DNA of 64,000 nucleotides, taken from Mimachlamys varia (lineage: Eukaryota > Mollusca > Bivalvia > Pectinida > Pectinidae). Shown piece by piece: positions 1-12,599 of this stretch. Position 1 is the stretch's first letter; every line of letters starts with the position of its first letter. The stretch covers positions 2,480,001 through 2,544,000 of the forward strand of contig OX392532.1 in the NCBI GenBank assembly GCA_947623455.1. Direction: 5' to 3'. Position numbers and translations under genes: made by a program. The notes under the pieces are model-generated. The model was given only the letters and a program-made list of their open reading frames with translations. It searched no databases and was not told the origin of the DNA.

Positions 1-1640
1 AAAGTCATGCTTTGGTAGTCAATAGTAATATGGCCGTATGTTATCGGATGTGGGGGTCAGTGACCTCGTAAAGCCTATAATGGTAGTCAATAAGTCAGAT
101 CAATAGAAACAATCCTGTATCCGTGTGACACACTAACCGTCAACTCTATAATACAAAGGATCTACCTCATCAGGACAAACGGCACCGAGCTTACACCACG
201 CTAACTGTTGAAACAAAGAGATGGAATAACAACAAATGATAGGGAAAACAATTTATTTCAAAAAACAATTCCAGAAGTATTCAACACGGAAATTGGTCAA
301 TGTTACAAACACTTGTATAAAGTTTTTTTCGGATTTTCATTCTTTTAGAATATTAATTTAAAATATTCACATAATTAGAGCATTTCAACCTTTTCAATCC
401 CTTGCTAGCAAACGCATGTAAAAAGTTTGTAAACATTTTCTCTATGTCTGACATAATTTGTAAAAAGTTACTCCTGAACAATTTTCACAAATAAGGTTAT
501 GTTCGGGTAACAAAACCAAAACACAAGAAATTAAAATTAAAATAAAATGCCCCTCCATTATTTCATCCGCTATACAGTTATAACAAATCAGAGATTATCA
601 AAGCGTTAATAGAACCATAATCTTAACTCTAAATCGATTAAACTAGGCTGAATAGGGCAAAAAATCCTCAAAGTGACAACTGCACAAAGTAGAAATGTGT
701 GTACACAAGAAAGTGGCATTGAATACTTACCCATTATAATATCATTTTCATTTCTGAACCAGTTATTATTTCATTGTTAAAACTGGCATTAAATAAAAAC
801 TGATAGAGAATGAATCTTACAAAAGATAATCTCAACTCATAACAATTATATTTATAGCATATTAATGAAACAATGGATCCTAATCATTTCAATCTGGTAG
901 AAAATGAAGACCATTGCTATAACTTCTCTTATAATTTTAGCGTTGGTATTAACTCTATTATCTTAATGTAATTTAGTTTGATATGTTCAAAACAAAAAGA
1001 CACAAGAACGAATACATGGGTAGACGTTACAAATTAATGCCAATTTTCACCATGATTTACAATATTTTTTTAGTATTGACTTTTGTAAATTCTTGCATAG
1101 AATTGATGATTCCAATCTCCTTTAAAATATAAATACATAATAACTGTTTTTTTCTAAACTTATTTATAATTGATACAAAATAAAAATAAACATGTTTCCG
1201 TACATTATTACAACTTGATGCAGTGCTTCTTTAAACTTATGGTAGAAACAATGGATGCTGAGTATAATTGGATATGAGGGCCTGCATGCTGAATCCTCTA
1301 ACGATATCTGGGTGATGGCGCGCTAAGAAGTATTTACCTTTAAAGGTTAAGTAGAGTAAGATCTATAACTCATTATCGGCTCACGAATGACGTCAGCTTC
1401 ACCCACCTGTATACGTAGTCAGATCAGCAATCAAAAGAACATAAAACCATTGTTGATGCATAGTATCATAACGGTTCCGAGAATTCTCCTGACAGGTCCC
1501 ACTTACACTTGTAAAAAGTAATTACCAAAATAAAATGCAACATTTTACTTTCACTGTAATACTAGAAGTATGAACATGTTATTTAAGATTAATTTGTGGC
1601 GTTCTATCCGTTTTGGTTTTGTATCATTATGAGGGTACTG
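1..1640. other. AT-rich gene-free stretch
   Basis: I see no supported coding exon, RNA gene or recognisable element here. The sequence is AT-rich with stops in all frames. A short (AT)n microsatellite follows at about 1647-1668. Confidence 0.6.
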
Positions 1641-1701
1641 AATCATATATATATATATATATATATAAAATAATAAAATTGAAATGTCCTTGCGGAAGAA
1701 A

Positions 1702-1775
1702 ATATATGTAAAAATAAAAAACGACACGGACACATTACTAATGTGTCCGTGTCGTTTTTTTATTTCTACATATAT
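1702..1775. repeat. Near-perfect palindrome (hairpin), 36-37-bp arms
   Basis: Left arm 1702-1737 and right arm 1739-1775 are reverse complements around a single central base, with one mismatch and one 1-bp indel. The core of each arm is GACACGGACACATTA. As RNA it would fold into one long hairpin. It may be a tiny foldback MITE or a miRNA-like hairpin; the sequence does not decide which. Confidence 0.75.
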
Positions 1776-2251
1776 ATATACAGCTGAAAATGAAAAACAG
1801 CATTTTTTACAGAAATTTATTTTGACGAAAAACAATTGCATCCTTTACCTCTTTTCTGTATAGCTACTCCCAAACGTCTGAATCAGGGCTTGGATGGTTT
1901 TCACCTTAACACCTTACAGATGAGGCGTATATTGATGGAATAACTACAATGAAAACGATATATTTACTCACATAATTTTAAATAGCCACTACTTTTCTGT
2001 GATATTATATCTAGAATTGATGGCGTCAAGTTAAGACGATTATATACGTGTAATACGTTAGATACTGATTCTGTATAAATATGACTTGTAACTAGTTCTT
2101 GGTCAATAAAAAATAAGAATCTGTAAAATATGTGGTGTTTTTGATCATGAAATGTACTTTTTCTACAAGTGTCCTTTATATGATAATATTTAAGTGATGT
2201 ATCTCAATTAAAGGGGGAAATATGTCAGAAGACGTAAGTTTTATTATTGTT

Positions 2252-2335
2252 TTGCCTCTAGTTTAATCGAGTTTAAGTTTGGATTATGGCTTTTCTTGAC
2301 GCTTTGGTATTATCTGATTTTTTTTCAACTTATAA
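2252..2335 (+). repeat. Dispersed ~75-bp motif, copy 1
   Basis: The segment with GACGCTTTGGTATTATCTGA recurs in diverged form at about 2895-2995, 5021-5095 and 7660-7735, always on the same strand. The 5021 copy lies directly upstream of the reverse-transcriptase fragment at 5138. The motif is therefore probably the 5' leader of that element, and each copy may mark a separate truncated insertion. Confidence 0.5.
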
Positions 2336-3665
2336 CTCCGAGTTGATACAAAGTACTTGTCTATTGATAAAACGTTCAGTAGAACAGAGGAGAATGGCTT
2401 TCCATCAAGTATACTATTCTACTCTCTGTTTTGTTGATTTGTTTGTTGGGTTTTTTTTTAACTGTTAAGTATTTTTGTATATCCATTGCCATAAAATTCA
2501 ATGTGTTATATTAGAATTGTACAATAGATATTTGAATTGTTCAATATTTTTGAACACTGAAAATACGCTATTTTCTTTTCTTTATTTTTATTATTTATTC
2601 TGAAATTCAGTGACACTTAATGAGTCTTATCGACTTGAAAACTAAAAACACGCGCGTCTTTACTTTGTGTTTGGTTGTTCTTTGCTTTGGCCTCAAACTT
2701 TTCTTAAGCACGAATACGTTCGGTCAATTTCAAGATTGGTTTTCTGCGTTCATGCAATAATGGCTTCCCTGTAAAAGTTCAAGATAAATTCCATGCTAGA
2801 CTGTTTATATCTTATAATTAAACAAATGATATTTTGATGGGTAAGTATTTAATGCCACTTTCTTCTATCACTTTGAGTATTTTTTTTTTGTCCTTTTTTG
2901 TCCTAGTTTAATCGATTTAGCCAGGGACGTATATGTCCCTGATTTAGCGTTCGGATTATGGTTCTGTTCACGCTTTGGTATTCTTAGATTTGTTTTATTA
3001 CGGTATAGTTCATACTACTATACTATAATATTAATGTTGTTTTAACGTACCAAACTCTCGTATTTGCCCCGACCTATATGTGTAGAATCACCTGATACAA
3101 TATGTAATTCCGTGATTCGTCCGTCAACGTCACTTAGCCAGGTGGCGGGGGGAGGTGAACGACCTCCAGCTGTGAACTGCGAGTAGGCCCTATTGATGTC
3201 ACACCGTGTGTAAAGATGGGCAGCGTGTAGGTCACACTGACACACTGGCTACAAAAGTCACTTATAAGTTATTTATACAGTGGTGGCAGATGCGGATAGT
3301 GACCTCCCGTCCTAACCGCTAGATTTATTGTGTATATACACTGATAGGGCACTGTGGTGAAGTGTAGGTATCACATACTAGTCCTCGTGTCATTGGGGAA
3401 ACTTTAAGGACAGAATGAAGTAATCAAGAAGAAATTCCATGTGAAAGGGTTGTTTCTCAAGCATAATACGTGAAAACTGAGTTCTTTGGTATTCTATGAT
3501 TTTTCCCGTAAGTCAGCATGTCTGTTATAATAAAAATATCACAGAATTATAAGAACTCAGATACTTTTGATTGACCATTTAAGTAAACATAACACAATTG
3601 ATTTCATGTGAATTAGTCGATGGTATAATAATCTAGAATAATAACTTTAAGTGAGAAAATCCACA

Positions 3666-3897
3666 TGGGCCTGAGAATGTGCTACAACTAATTTTGGACC
3701 TTAACTACCAGGTAATATGTTCAATGTAATTTTACACTTTTGGGGGGATTACATCAATTTTCGAAACAAAATGCCCCCCCCCCCCCTCAATGGCTATAAA
3801 GGTTTTAATCATGACCATAAGGGGCAATTTAATCGAAATTGACCCCCCCCCTCCCCCACATCAGTTTAGGTTCAAAACTAGCTGTAACGATGAACGT
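3666..3897. repeat. Palindromic foldback element with poly-C tracts
   Basis: The left half (GAGAATGTGCTACAACTA onward) and the right half (ending near AAAACTAGCTGTAAC) are diverged inverted copies of each other. C-runs at 3774-3786 and 3842-3858 lie in the middle. The left half also matches the short element at 54410-54513. Probably a non-autonomous TIR element. Confidence 0.55.
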
Positions 3898-4389
3898 TGT
3901 ATAAAACAGAAATCAATTACTTATCAAAGTTGGTGATTAATCAATTTCCTTTATAGCATCTATAAATAAATGTTTCAGTGGGGAAAAACGAGTTCTACAT
4001 TCCAAGAGTTCGAGATCCATTTAAAGAATTCTACTAGTTCCAATCATCTAAACATTGCGGTAGACTTCCTTAACGTATAATCGATTCCAATCCTGTTGGG
4101 ACCCCTGGCACATGGACCCAGACTTCACTACAAGTAGGCTGGAACCTATACAACGTAGATGGGTGGGAATCGGCCGTATGGCAGACATATTTATCATTAC
4201 GCCAGTAAGTTCACCAGGTTATCCATCAAACGACAAACCTAAATAAGTTACGTGTAAAATCCTAAAATCGCCATGCCTCTGTGTATGACACAAATCACAT
4301 ATATAGTTTTGCATGTAATAATACAAACATATATTCCTTCGGTCATTCTGTACTTATTATTTGGAAAAAAAGGTGCCCCACTTTTGGCT

Positions 4390-4800
4390 GACTTTGTTTT
4401 TGTTTTCATACGAGGCGGAGTTTGTCGAGTGGCTTATCAGGACGGGTAGCAAAAATCTTTCAATTTCCTTTCAGGTATATCGACTATAAACAACAAGATG
4501 TTCTCTGACCTATTCGATCGTATATACCCTACTGAACTTGCGATTAAGGACACAGCAGACTCTTCCTAAAACACCTACCTTGATTTTTACTTAAACTATT
4601 ACCACCACGGACAGCTTACTACTAAGCTGTGTGATAAACCTGACGATTTCGATTTTCCAATCGCGAACTTACCGTTTCTTGATTGTAACCCCACTTTTCT
4701 ATCATGTGGTGTCTATATGTCGCAGTTGATTCGTTTTTCTAGGGCTTGCTCTGAATATCGAGATTTTCGTGATATTCTGTATATTTGTGTGATATGAAGA
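4390..4800 (+). pseudogene. Broken reverse-transcriptase fragment (copy A, 3' half)
   Basis: Forward-strand translation over several frames resembles the palm-to-thumb part of a retroelement reverse transcriptase that is widespread in invertebrates. The same region recurs in copy B (about 6250-6650). At about 4478 the catalytic YIDD box reads YIDY, and frameshifts and stops follow. I see no intact ORF. The exact clade (Penelope-like or other) cannot be settled from this fragment. Confidence 0.55.
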
Positions 4801-5099
4801 TGAACGTTTTTGAGTATACTCATTAGTGTGCACCCTTGTTGTGTTTGACAATGATGACTCAGTTCTCATTTTGAGAACTTGATGTTTACTTGGATGTGAC
4901 CAAGATTTACATGGTGGGTGTCATCGATGAAGCAAAAGACGCTTACTCTTCCGGAACACCTGCTCTTATTCTTTTGTACTTTTACGAGGGTCTCCATGTA
5001 AATGTTTCCTTTGTTCATATTTTGCCTCTAGTGTAATCGATTTTGAGTTCGGAAAAGGTTTTGCTGACAGTTTGGTATCATCTGATTTTTTTCAAATAT

Positions 5100-6650
5100 A
5101 AGAAAACGGTGCAGCAAAAAATATAGATGACCTTAGAATGACTCCTCCTTCAGCATGTTCATGTTCTTCATCTCAATATGGACCAGCTGGACACATGGTA
5201 ACTGGTAATCTGAAGATCATCCCCAACACAAAGCTACGGAAGCTTTTCCTGAAAGGTCCTCCAGAGTCTCCGTCTATCAAAAGGAATGTGAATTTCAAGA
5301 TAAATATGGATCATGTGGAAAATTATGCCAGAAATTGGGCTAAACGTAAACTTGACGGATTGGATTCTTTTTCAGAGTGGGTAAAGTCTATCAGGTCCTC
5401 CATCCGGAAAGGAATAAAACACAAAATGAAAACTTTACACAAATCAATATTTCTTGATCCCGATGTGGCTGTGTCTGCAGGCAATGCATCTCATAACAAG
5501 ACCTAATTATACGCTATTACAGTTATTGTTTTCAAAAAGAACTATACCTGCTTGATAATTAAGGTAACACTACTTACATATTTTTACTTACATAATATAT
5601 GTGACGTTTTTTTCGAAAAACAAAAAAAAACAAATAAAAAATTAATATCTAACCATGCATCAGTATTACATGTAAAATCTTTCAAGACACCTGTTCATTA
5701 GCAAATCGTTACATGACCTACCTACCAGGTATTCTATATTAGATACTGAAATAGCACAAGGCTCCTTATAAGCAACGTTTTATTTCGCTGGCTCTGCTAA
5801 TTGCTCAACCAAGCCTTATCAAAAAGCCTCACTATCATTCTTAGTACCATTAAATCAGAGCTTCAATCTTATTGTGAACCTGTATACTCCAGAGGTGGAA
5901 CTAACGGATATGGAATGTGAAAAAACTCGAAGTTCAGTCTTGAATACCCTCTCAAAACCTTTCATTTTCCACCTTGTACACTACCATACCTCTTACACAA
6001 CGGTAAGGACATCTTTTATCTCTCCTTATGAGAGTTTTTTTCCCAAAGGGTGGACCACGAAAGAAAATAGAAAAACATGGTTGTGAGCTATGTTGGAGCA
6101 TACTTTGTGAAAAACACAACAAAAGCTAGGATGAAATATACTGAGGAATTGAATTCCCGGTTGACAATATTTTTGTTAAGTTTTGGAGGAAATGTTTCAC
6201 AGCAGATTGGCATTCCTATAGGAACAAATTGTTCCCCACTCTTCGTTGACTTGTTTTGTTCATAAGAGGCTGAATTTGTCGAGAAGCTTATCAGGTAACA
6301 AAACCTTTGCCAAATCGTTTAATTTCACTTTCAGATATATCGACGATGTGCTATACATAAATAACAAAACATGTGCTATACATAAACATTTACAGGCCTA
6401 GTCGGTCGTAAATACCCTACTGAACTTGAAATCAGACCACTACAGGCTCTTCTCCGTTTACTTAGACTATGACCAACATGGACAGCTCACTCCCATGATA
6501 TACGATATACTTTCAAATTCAAATTTCCTATCGTGAACTTTCCTCTTCTTGGTAGCAATATCCCTACTTATTATGTTTACCAATGTGTACCTGTTCTGTT
6601 TTTTAAGGGTCTAGCTCCGTACAAATCTTTCCTTTAGTCATATTTTGTCC
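5100..6650 (+). pseudogene. Degenerate reverse-transcriptase retroelement (copy B)
   Basis: A more complete relative of copy A. An open segment at 5138-5506 has a Cys-rich start and the motifs RNWAKRKLDGLDSFSEWVKS, characteristic of the N-terminal part of this reverse-transcriptase family. After a decayed middle part, open segments at 5874-6086 and 6077-6265 carry IGIPIGTNCSPL (palm motif), and at 6336-6347 a preserved YIDD catalytic box. Several frameshifts and stops separate the pieces, so it cannot make an active enzyme. It lies outside any gene model. No terminal repeats were found. The family assignment is from remembered motif similarity; the decay is directly visible. Confidence 0.65.
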
Positions 6651-6659
6651 CAAGTTTAA

Positions 6660-8060
6660 GGATGTACTCTTGTGTTGTTTCAGTCACGTTCATGTCTCGT
6701 TTATGTCTCATTTAAAGATTTTATGTTATTGAAGAAAATATGATCAATTTTAATAGCATATATGCATCTGAAAATTGTATCAAAAATATAAGTGTTTGTT
6801 GCTTGTAGAACTTTTTTTACAGGAATTTTAAAAAATTTCCAATTTGGCGGCCATTTTGAATATGCGTATTTCTGTCCATTTTATGCACTTCCCGAATGGG
6901 CAAAATCTCACCATTTTGATGCTAGATTGATCTTTTAAAAACATCAGTGTTTAGCCATTTTTAATTATAGCAAGCTAATTTTTGCTGTACAACTTTATAA
7001 TGTTCACTTTTATAGAAATATTATGCTACAAAGTAGATAATTATACAACTTTTATATTTTTTTCATATGTTTAGTGTTACTGAAGCAGTTTTTAGTTTTG
7101 AAGCTGAAACTGTGAAAAATAACACAAATAATAAAGGGACAAAAAGTTAAGCACACTAACCCCCCATTTTTTAGATTTTAGAAAGAGAAACCCATTTTCG
7201 TTTCATCCCTCAAATATTAAAAAAAGTTTGATATCAGAACTTTTTTTATTAAGCGTTAAATCTGCAAAAAATGGTGAAAAAGTGAGGATTTTCTCATTAA
7301 AAAATAAGGGTAGGGGTAACTCAAATTGCTTTCCTGAGTAAAAATATAAAGTTAGAGAAATTTTACCTCCATAACTTAAAGAAAACAATATTTTTGTCAT
7401 TTCTGCAAACATTCAAACATTTCAAATCACAAATTCGGAAGATATTGTATGAAAATGTCCCGCAATCGGTTGAAACTACAAAATTGACTTAAAATCCCTT
7501 ATTACGTCATATTGGTATCTTTGACCGATCATAACACAAAAACGAGCACACTGACATATCATTATTTTTGCATTTTCTGGCATGCCTTGATCTCCCTTAT
7601 CCAAAAATGTATATTAGAAAAAAAGTTTGATACAGGAAAATTTTGACTTCTCAGGAGTTTACATCCTTAATTGATTTTGAGTTCGGATTATGGTTTTGTT
7701 GATGCTTTGGTATTCTTTGATTTGTTCTTTGAAAATACATACAACACACATATTTTTTACATTTCGGTAATTGCAGAAATCTTTTTATGTTTGGACTGTC
7801 AGCACCTGCTAACTTGAAGCTGGTCAATGTCATATTGATTTTATTCGCAAAATTCTTTCGGATCTTTCAAAGGAAGCTATGCCAGTCATTTAACATTATG
7901 ATGTCTCCAGGCATTCCGGTATTTCAGAGGTCGTTTGAAGTTGTGACATTATATGACTATTAAGTAACATTGAAGTTACTTTTTTCCACGAACTTTTTCG
8001 GGCTCCATCTAAGAACGCTACTACCAGTAACATTACTCTACAGTTTTTCGATTCTTCTTT
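6660..8060. other. Gene-free stretch
   Basis: AT-rich, with no convincing exon. It contains a diverged copy of the ~75-bp motif at about 7660-7735 and perhaps further decayed retroelement sequence to about 7900. Confidence 0.5.
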
Positions 8061-8065
8061 AGGAG

Positions 8066-8262
8066 CAGGGTCCGCGATGGCCGAGTGGTTAAGGTGTTCC
8101 GACATTCTTCCACTAGCCCTCCACATCAGAGGTTAGAGTTCGAATCCTATATGGGGCAGTTGCCAGGTGCTGGTCGTAGGTTGGTGGTTCTTCTCCAGGT
8201 AGGCCTACTCTCCTTCACCTCCAAAATCTGGCACGTCCTTAAATGACCCTGGCTGTTAAAAA
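8066..8262 (+). mobile_element. tRNA-derived SINE
   Basis: The 5' head has a pol III A box (TGGCCGAGTGG, 8078-8088) and B box (AGTTCGAATCC, 8137-8147) at tRNA-like spacing. The 59-bp gap between them fits a long-variable-arm tRNA (Ser/Leu type). A non-tRNA body follows, ending around CTGGCACGTCC and CCTGGCTGTTAA, a tail I associate with bivalve SINEs of the RUDI kind. The tRNA head is diverged and followed by unrelated sequence, so I call a SINE and not a tRNA gene. Confidence 0.75.
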
Positions 8263-8805
8263 CTTATAACTTTATATGATGATACAAGTTATTCCTGTAG
8301 ATGCTAAATATTTCCCCAACACCAAAACACTATGATGACTGGATGCAGAAGAAATAAGTTATATATACTGTAGTTTATCCTATTACAGTTGATTGAGTTT
8401 ATGTCAGTAAATATATAGGCCTACGCGAAATGAGCCTCCCATTACAGTATATAAACATTTTTTTTTTATATATACTGACAGACACTCATGCAACTGTGGA
8501 AGACGTATTTGAATATGCTATTTAAGACAGATTTCCTAAACATAGATACATAGATTTATTCTGACAGCATACAAAAAGAAAATATATATGTATAGGATTT
8601 ACATCCTTTGATTGTCAGCTCGTAATTAAGTTACTGAAATAATAAATAATGATTTAGTTCACAGCTTGATTTTCTCTTTAAAACAGTACTTTTGTGGTTG
8701 ATTTTTCCAATGTTCATCCAATTTATATTCGAATTGTTTTATTGTTACAGCATAAACGTAGCGTTATTAACGTTAGTTTGTTGACAATGAAGAATTACGT
8801 AAAAG

Positions 8806-8835
8806 CACGGACTAAGACTAATCTAAGTCCGTGGA
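8806..8835. repeat. Short hairpin CACGGACT...AGTCCGTG
   Basis: Arms of about 12 bp with one mismatch around a short loop. The same arm sequence makes a second hairpin at 49790-49817, which suggests two copies of one tiny foldback element. Confidence 0.5.
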
Positions 8836-9484
8836 TTGATAACATAAAAAGAAAATTTGAATTTTTTTTTTTATTTTTCATATAACTTCGCTACATTTAT
8901 ATTTCTGCCTGTGTTTTTGTGGCTGTTCTATCAGATATCTGCTTCAAAGTTTGCCAGGATGCCAAATTAAAATATGCAACATAACTTTTCTTCTCGTATC
9001 TAAGAATTAGGCCTATAGGTAAATCCCTACTCCATCTACTTTCAACAGTTAGAAAAAAATGACCATTTTCCGCATAATCAGAACGCGCAGCTTCACATGG
9101 GTAATCTCCCTTCTTTCAATCACATCACTTCCGTTCTGGGGATGAAATGGATCTTGACTGTTGACAGACAACAACGAAAACGTAACTCCTGGGAAAGGTA
9201 ATTTTGGTTTTCAGTGTAAAGTTTATTCATTCTTACAGTCGTGTGGGGTTACAAATTTGCGACTGAATCGGCACTTTCAGTATCAGATTAAGATAAGCAG
9301 CTCATCGTCAGCTGATTAGACGATACATGCAGAAGAGACTACTGCACAGTACAGTATTTACTTGATGTTATTTTGGGACTGTGCAATCTTTCTCGTATTT
9401 AGTTGTTGTATTATACTTTTTTGTCTGTGAAATAGAGAGTCTTTAGAAAATTATCAGTCTGATAGTGATAAAACTTACATTTTC

Positions 9485-9605
9485 ACTGTATATGAGCAGT
9501 GAAAATATAAGGTTTTGCAATATCAGGTTTTGTAGAGAAAGTATAAGGTTTTACAATGAAAATAACCATATAAGGTTTTGCAGTGAAAATATGAGGTTTT
9601 ATCGA
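9485..9605 (+). repeat. Degenerate short tandem repeat
   Basis: Five or so loose copies of a ~20-27-bp unit around GTGAAAATATAAGGTTTTGC. No coding potential is inferred. Confidence 0.5.
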
Positions 9606-9806
9606 AACTATTTTCAGCTGTCGCTGACCCGATCGATTATGATTTCGACTGCTACGCAGTTCTGAAAATATGAAAAAAAACTGCCATAGTCGTCAAATAT
9701 TATATTTAATGGCAAACCATTGAATATCCTCATGACCTCTGTATACACAACCAAATATTAGTTTACGGTTGTTGATAAAAAAAAAACTGTATCTAATGTA
9801 CAGACT

Positions 9807-10430
9807 AAGGTGACAGTACCCAAATCGGATCAGTACCCAAATCGGATCACTTTTTTCAAAAATACTTCTAAATCAACAACAGTGTCAACAGATTGATTAT
9901 AACAATAATATAGTCTTAGAATAGATAGTCACACACCATTTTATGTCCACATATCATTAGTTTTTTAGTTTAAATATGCCATAAAAATTGTTGAATCTCA
10001 AACTTTGTGTTTTGTTACGTTTCTGAAAAAAATGGCGCGTGCACCGATTATGCGTTCTGTTTTGAACTATAAAAATAAATCCTCCCGATAAAAATACTTG
10101 TTTTCATATAAATTCTAAAGGACATCATTAAATGTTGATATGCTACAACAAAAATATTAGTTTGAAATGTAAAATACTGCAAAATTCATGTCTTGATCCG
10201 ATTTGGGTCCTCAAATTCCCAAAATCTTGAACCGCTGATTGGTGACGTCAGAGCGTTCTATAAATATCCAACGTGAATCTCGAGTGCTAATTTATTTTGT
10301 AAGAACATCCATCGATGTCCATCGATGTTCTTCTTTTACTGCAACTATTAATGGCTATAATTCATCTTCAGATTTTTTAATGAATGAATAAAATGATGGT
10401 TTGGTGATCCGATTTGGGTACTGTCACCTT
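9807..10430. mobile_element. 624-bp TIR element (MITE-like)
   Basis: The ends are inverted repeats of about 26 bp: AAGGTGACAGTACCCAAATC at the left and its complement at the right, ending CTGTCACCTT. Flanking ACT on both sides is a possible 3-bp target duplication. At the left end the inner TIR part (AGTACCCAAATCGGATC) is duplicated in tandem, and a third partial copy sits inverted at about 10195. There is no transposase ORF inside, so it is non-autonomous. Confidence 0.75.
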
Positions 10431-10886
10431 ACTAGTAAAAATTCTGAAAGACTAGTAAATATTCTTTGTTTATTAGTCCTGTGGACTAGTAGAGTTTTCT
10501 ATTTTGTTTTTTAATTCTTATCTATAACTTTCTCAAGAAGAGGAAATTAAATTTACAAAGTTAGCAATCACTTGACTCAGGATACACCAAAACTCATATC
10601 AGAGCGTTTAGATATTGATTTTTGTTTCTGGGAGAGACCCCCATACCCCTGTCCCCATTCTGCATTAGCCCGCCGTCTCATCGCTTCAAGATTTGTTGTC
10701 CGTCACTTAGTATTTCAGCTGAGGCATCATGCATTCAATAGCCCTCAGGACCAGTCACAATACCACAGGACTAGTACCTTGAAAATTTTACTAGTCCTTT
10801 GGACTAATATATTGAAAAAGTTACTTTCTAACCCTGCTGTCTATAGATACATTTAGTTATTTGTTTTTTTATTTTGGTTTTTGCAG

Positions 10887-10967
10887 AGTTCTATTCATGA
10901 TGGATGTGGAGCACAGCTTAATCAAAAAACGTTCCTGATATCTGGACACTGATGATCCCAGACAGGC
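10887..10967 (+). other. 5' UTR part of the TMEM45-like exon, with upstream splice acceptor
   Basis: A long T-rich tract and TTTTTGCAG end at 10886, a good 3' splice site, so a non-coding first exon should lie upstream. A possible one with a donor is near 9100-9197 (GGGAAAG before GTAATTTT), but this is only a guess. In-frame TGA stops lie just 5' of the chosen ATG. Confidence 0.5.
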
Positions 10968-11819
10968 ATGGATATCCCGTTGATTTTGTCGGGATGTTAT
11001 TTCCTTCCATTAGGAATTTGGTGGCTTTTTCAATCAACAAAGAAATTCTTTTACTGCAAGCAGAGGAGAATAGAGTTTGTCAGTGCTATTTCCTACCCTT
11101 GTTGCCAATCCTGCCAGAAGTGGCCACTAGAGGGCACTCTAAAGTTGATCAGTTGTCTTGTCATTATGATCTACTGCTTCGCATCATCAACTAACTTTGG
11201 CAGAGCCGGTAAAATCACGAGCTACAGTGACTTGAGTCATGGTACAGTTTTTGCATTTTTAGTTATTTGTAGCGCCATAGATCTGACAAAATCGGTGTGT
11301 GGGAAATTGTTTGTGGAAGATTTAGACTACGCAGCTCTAGCCTTGACCTTTGGCGTTCAAGGTATACTGTACGGGTTCCACGTCCCCGACCTCCACGCCG
11401 AGGAATGGACCGTCAACACTCTGATGATGATGTCTGCGTTCAGCTGCTGCCTCACAGTCATTGTAGAAATGAAGATGCGTACCCAGATTTTTTGTCCAGT
11501 CATGCGTGGATTCGGCCTGATGGTGCTAGGCACATGGTTCCTGCATTCCTCTCTCGTATTGATGGATCCTCTCACCATGAAAGGCGAGGATGAAACACAT
11601 GACATGGTTATCTCCCTTTCCATGTTTTACTCCTGGCACGTGGCGATCAACTTCATCCTGGTGGTGTGTGGCTGGATCATTACATACAAGCTGATGACGC
11701 TCAACAAGTGCTGCTGCGTTCCTGTCGGGATGGAGTCTGGGGGCGACGCCATATTCCTCGAGAACCGTATCCGTTTTGACTACCATGTGCTTGACCGACT
11801 AGATTCAGACATGGACTAA
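10968..11819 (+). CDS. TMEM45-family (DUF716) multi-pass membrane protein
   Basis: A single-exon CDS of 283 aa. Hydrophobic segments are spread through the protein (about residues 5-22, 60-75, 90-110, 120-140, 150-170, 180-200, 215-240), giving about seven membrane spans. Family-like motifs are GTWFLHSSLVLMDP (about 190-203) and MFYSWHVAINFILVV (about 218-232), which match the TMEM45A/B pattern GTWFxQ...CFCWHY. The C-terminal tail is short and hydrophilic. The start is fixed by in-frame TGA codons immediately upstream. TMEM45 proteins are poorly characterised; vertebrate members have been placed in Golgi/endosomal membranes, so no reaction is assigned. The uninterrupted CDS differs from the multi-exon vertebrate genes and could reflect intron loss or a retrocopy, but the upstream splice acceptor argues for an ordinary gene. 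ATTAAA at about 11935 and AATAAA at about 13580 are candidate poly(A) signals. Confidence 0.85.
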   Translation: MDIPLILSGCYFLPLGIWWLFQSTKKFFYCKQRRIEFVSAISYPCCQSCQKWPLEGTLKLISCLVIMIYCFASSTNFGRAGKITSYSDLSHGTVFAFLVICSAIDLTKSVCGKLFVEDLDYAALALTFGVQGILYGFHVPDLHAEEWTVNTLMMMSAFSCCLTVIVEMKMRTQIFCPVMRGFGLMVLGTWFLHSSLVLMDPLTMKGEDETHDMVISLSMFYSWHVAINFILVVCGWIITYKLMTLNKCCCVPVGMESGGDAIFLENRIRFDYHVLDRLDSDMD

Positions 11820-12452
11820 GACAATTTTCCTGGTTGCCAAGATTGTCACATATTTTTCAAAGAAATCTTTACACTCATTGGGTCAAAAATGTTATCATCA
11901 CCAAAGGTAGTTTTCTAGAAAAAGAACTTTGTGGATTAAAGTGTTGATGGTTTATTTTTTCAAACTTAGGCCAGTATCGTAATTTTTTATAATTCTACAC
12001 TTTGTCTAAGGGTTGAAGAGACAATGATGTGCTTGGTTATATTAATCATTACAGATTCCTGCACTTTTCACCATGCAATGCTTTCCCTTATTTAATACAT
12101 TTTCTTGACAATCATTCATAGTATCGTATATAATTAAAGCTGTGACAGATCACATGCCTTAAATCTTTGGACCATATCTTAATTTAAATTCTTGAATGAA
12201 AATTGTATACTAGAGTTAATTTGAGTTTGATGAAGGCTCATGAAAAAAGAACGGTTTACATAAGTTTCAAATCTTTTGATATTGGGAGCACCTTTAATGT
12301 CTCAAAGTATCGATTTGGATTATTTTACATGTACATGTATTGTATTTTGTTTGATTTGTACACCTATGTTTGTACAGGTAGATGTCTTTCAGTAATTAGT
12401 ATTCATTCTGTGTGTATATTACATAACTGTGTTTTAAAGCTCTTGTTGTATA

Positions 12453-12560
12453 CCAGGACCCAAGATCATGAAACAAGATTTTGTGACATTATTATGATAG
12501 GCTAAGTTTAAACTTAAGACAAATTTAGACTTAAGTCTGTTTCATGATCCTGGGGCCAGG
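12453..12560. repeat. ~107-bp palindromic element downstream of the TMEM45-like gene
   Basis: The outer arms (AGATCATGAAACA at the left, TGTTTCATGATCCT at the right) are inverted repeats. Inner AAGTTTAAACTT and CTTAAG palindromes extend the fold. It is probably a small MITE and may lie in the 3' UTR of the upstream gene. Confidence 0.6.
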
Positions 12561-12599
12561 TAACTTTTATATTTTATCTATTAATATACAGTGAATATA

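Noticed and set aside
4390..6650. Possible active retrotransposon
   Set aside because: The YIDD box survives in one copy, but frameshifts and stops break both copies and no terminal structures are visible.
10572..10856. 94-codon open frame upstream of the TMEM45-like gene
   Set aside because: No recognisable domain; it lies in repeat-like ACTAGT-rich sequence and ends before the splice acceptor at 10886.
11297..11786. Alternative frames overlapping the TMEM45-like CDS on both strands
   Set aside because: Shadows caused by the higher GC content of the real coding exon.
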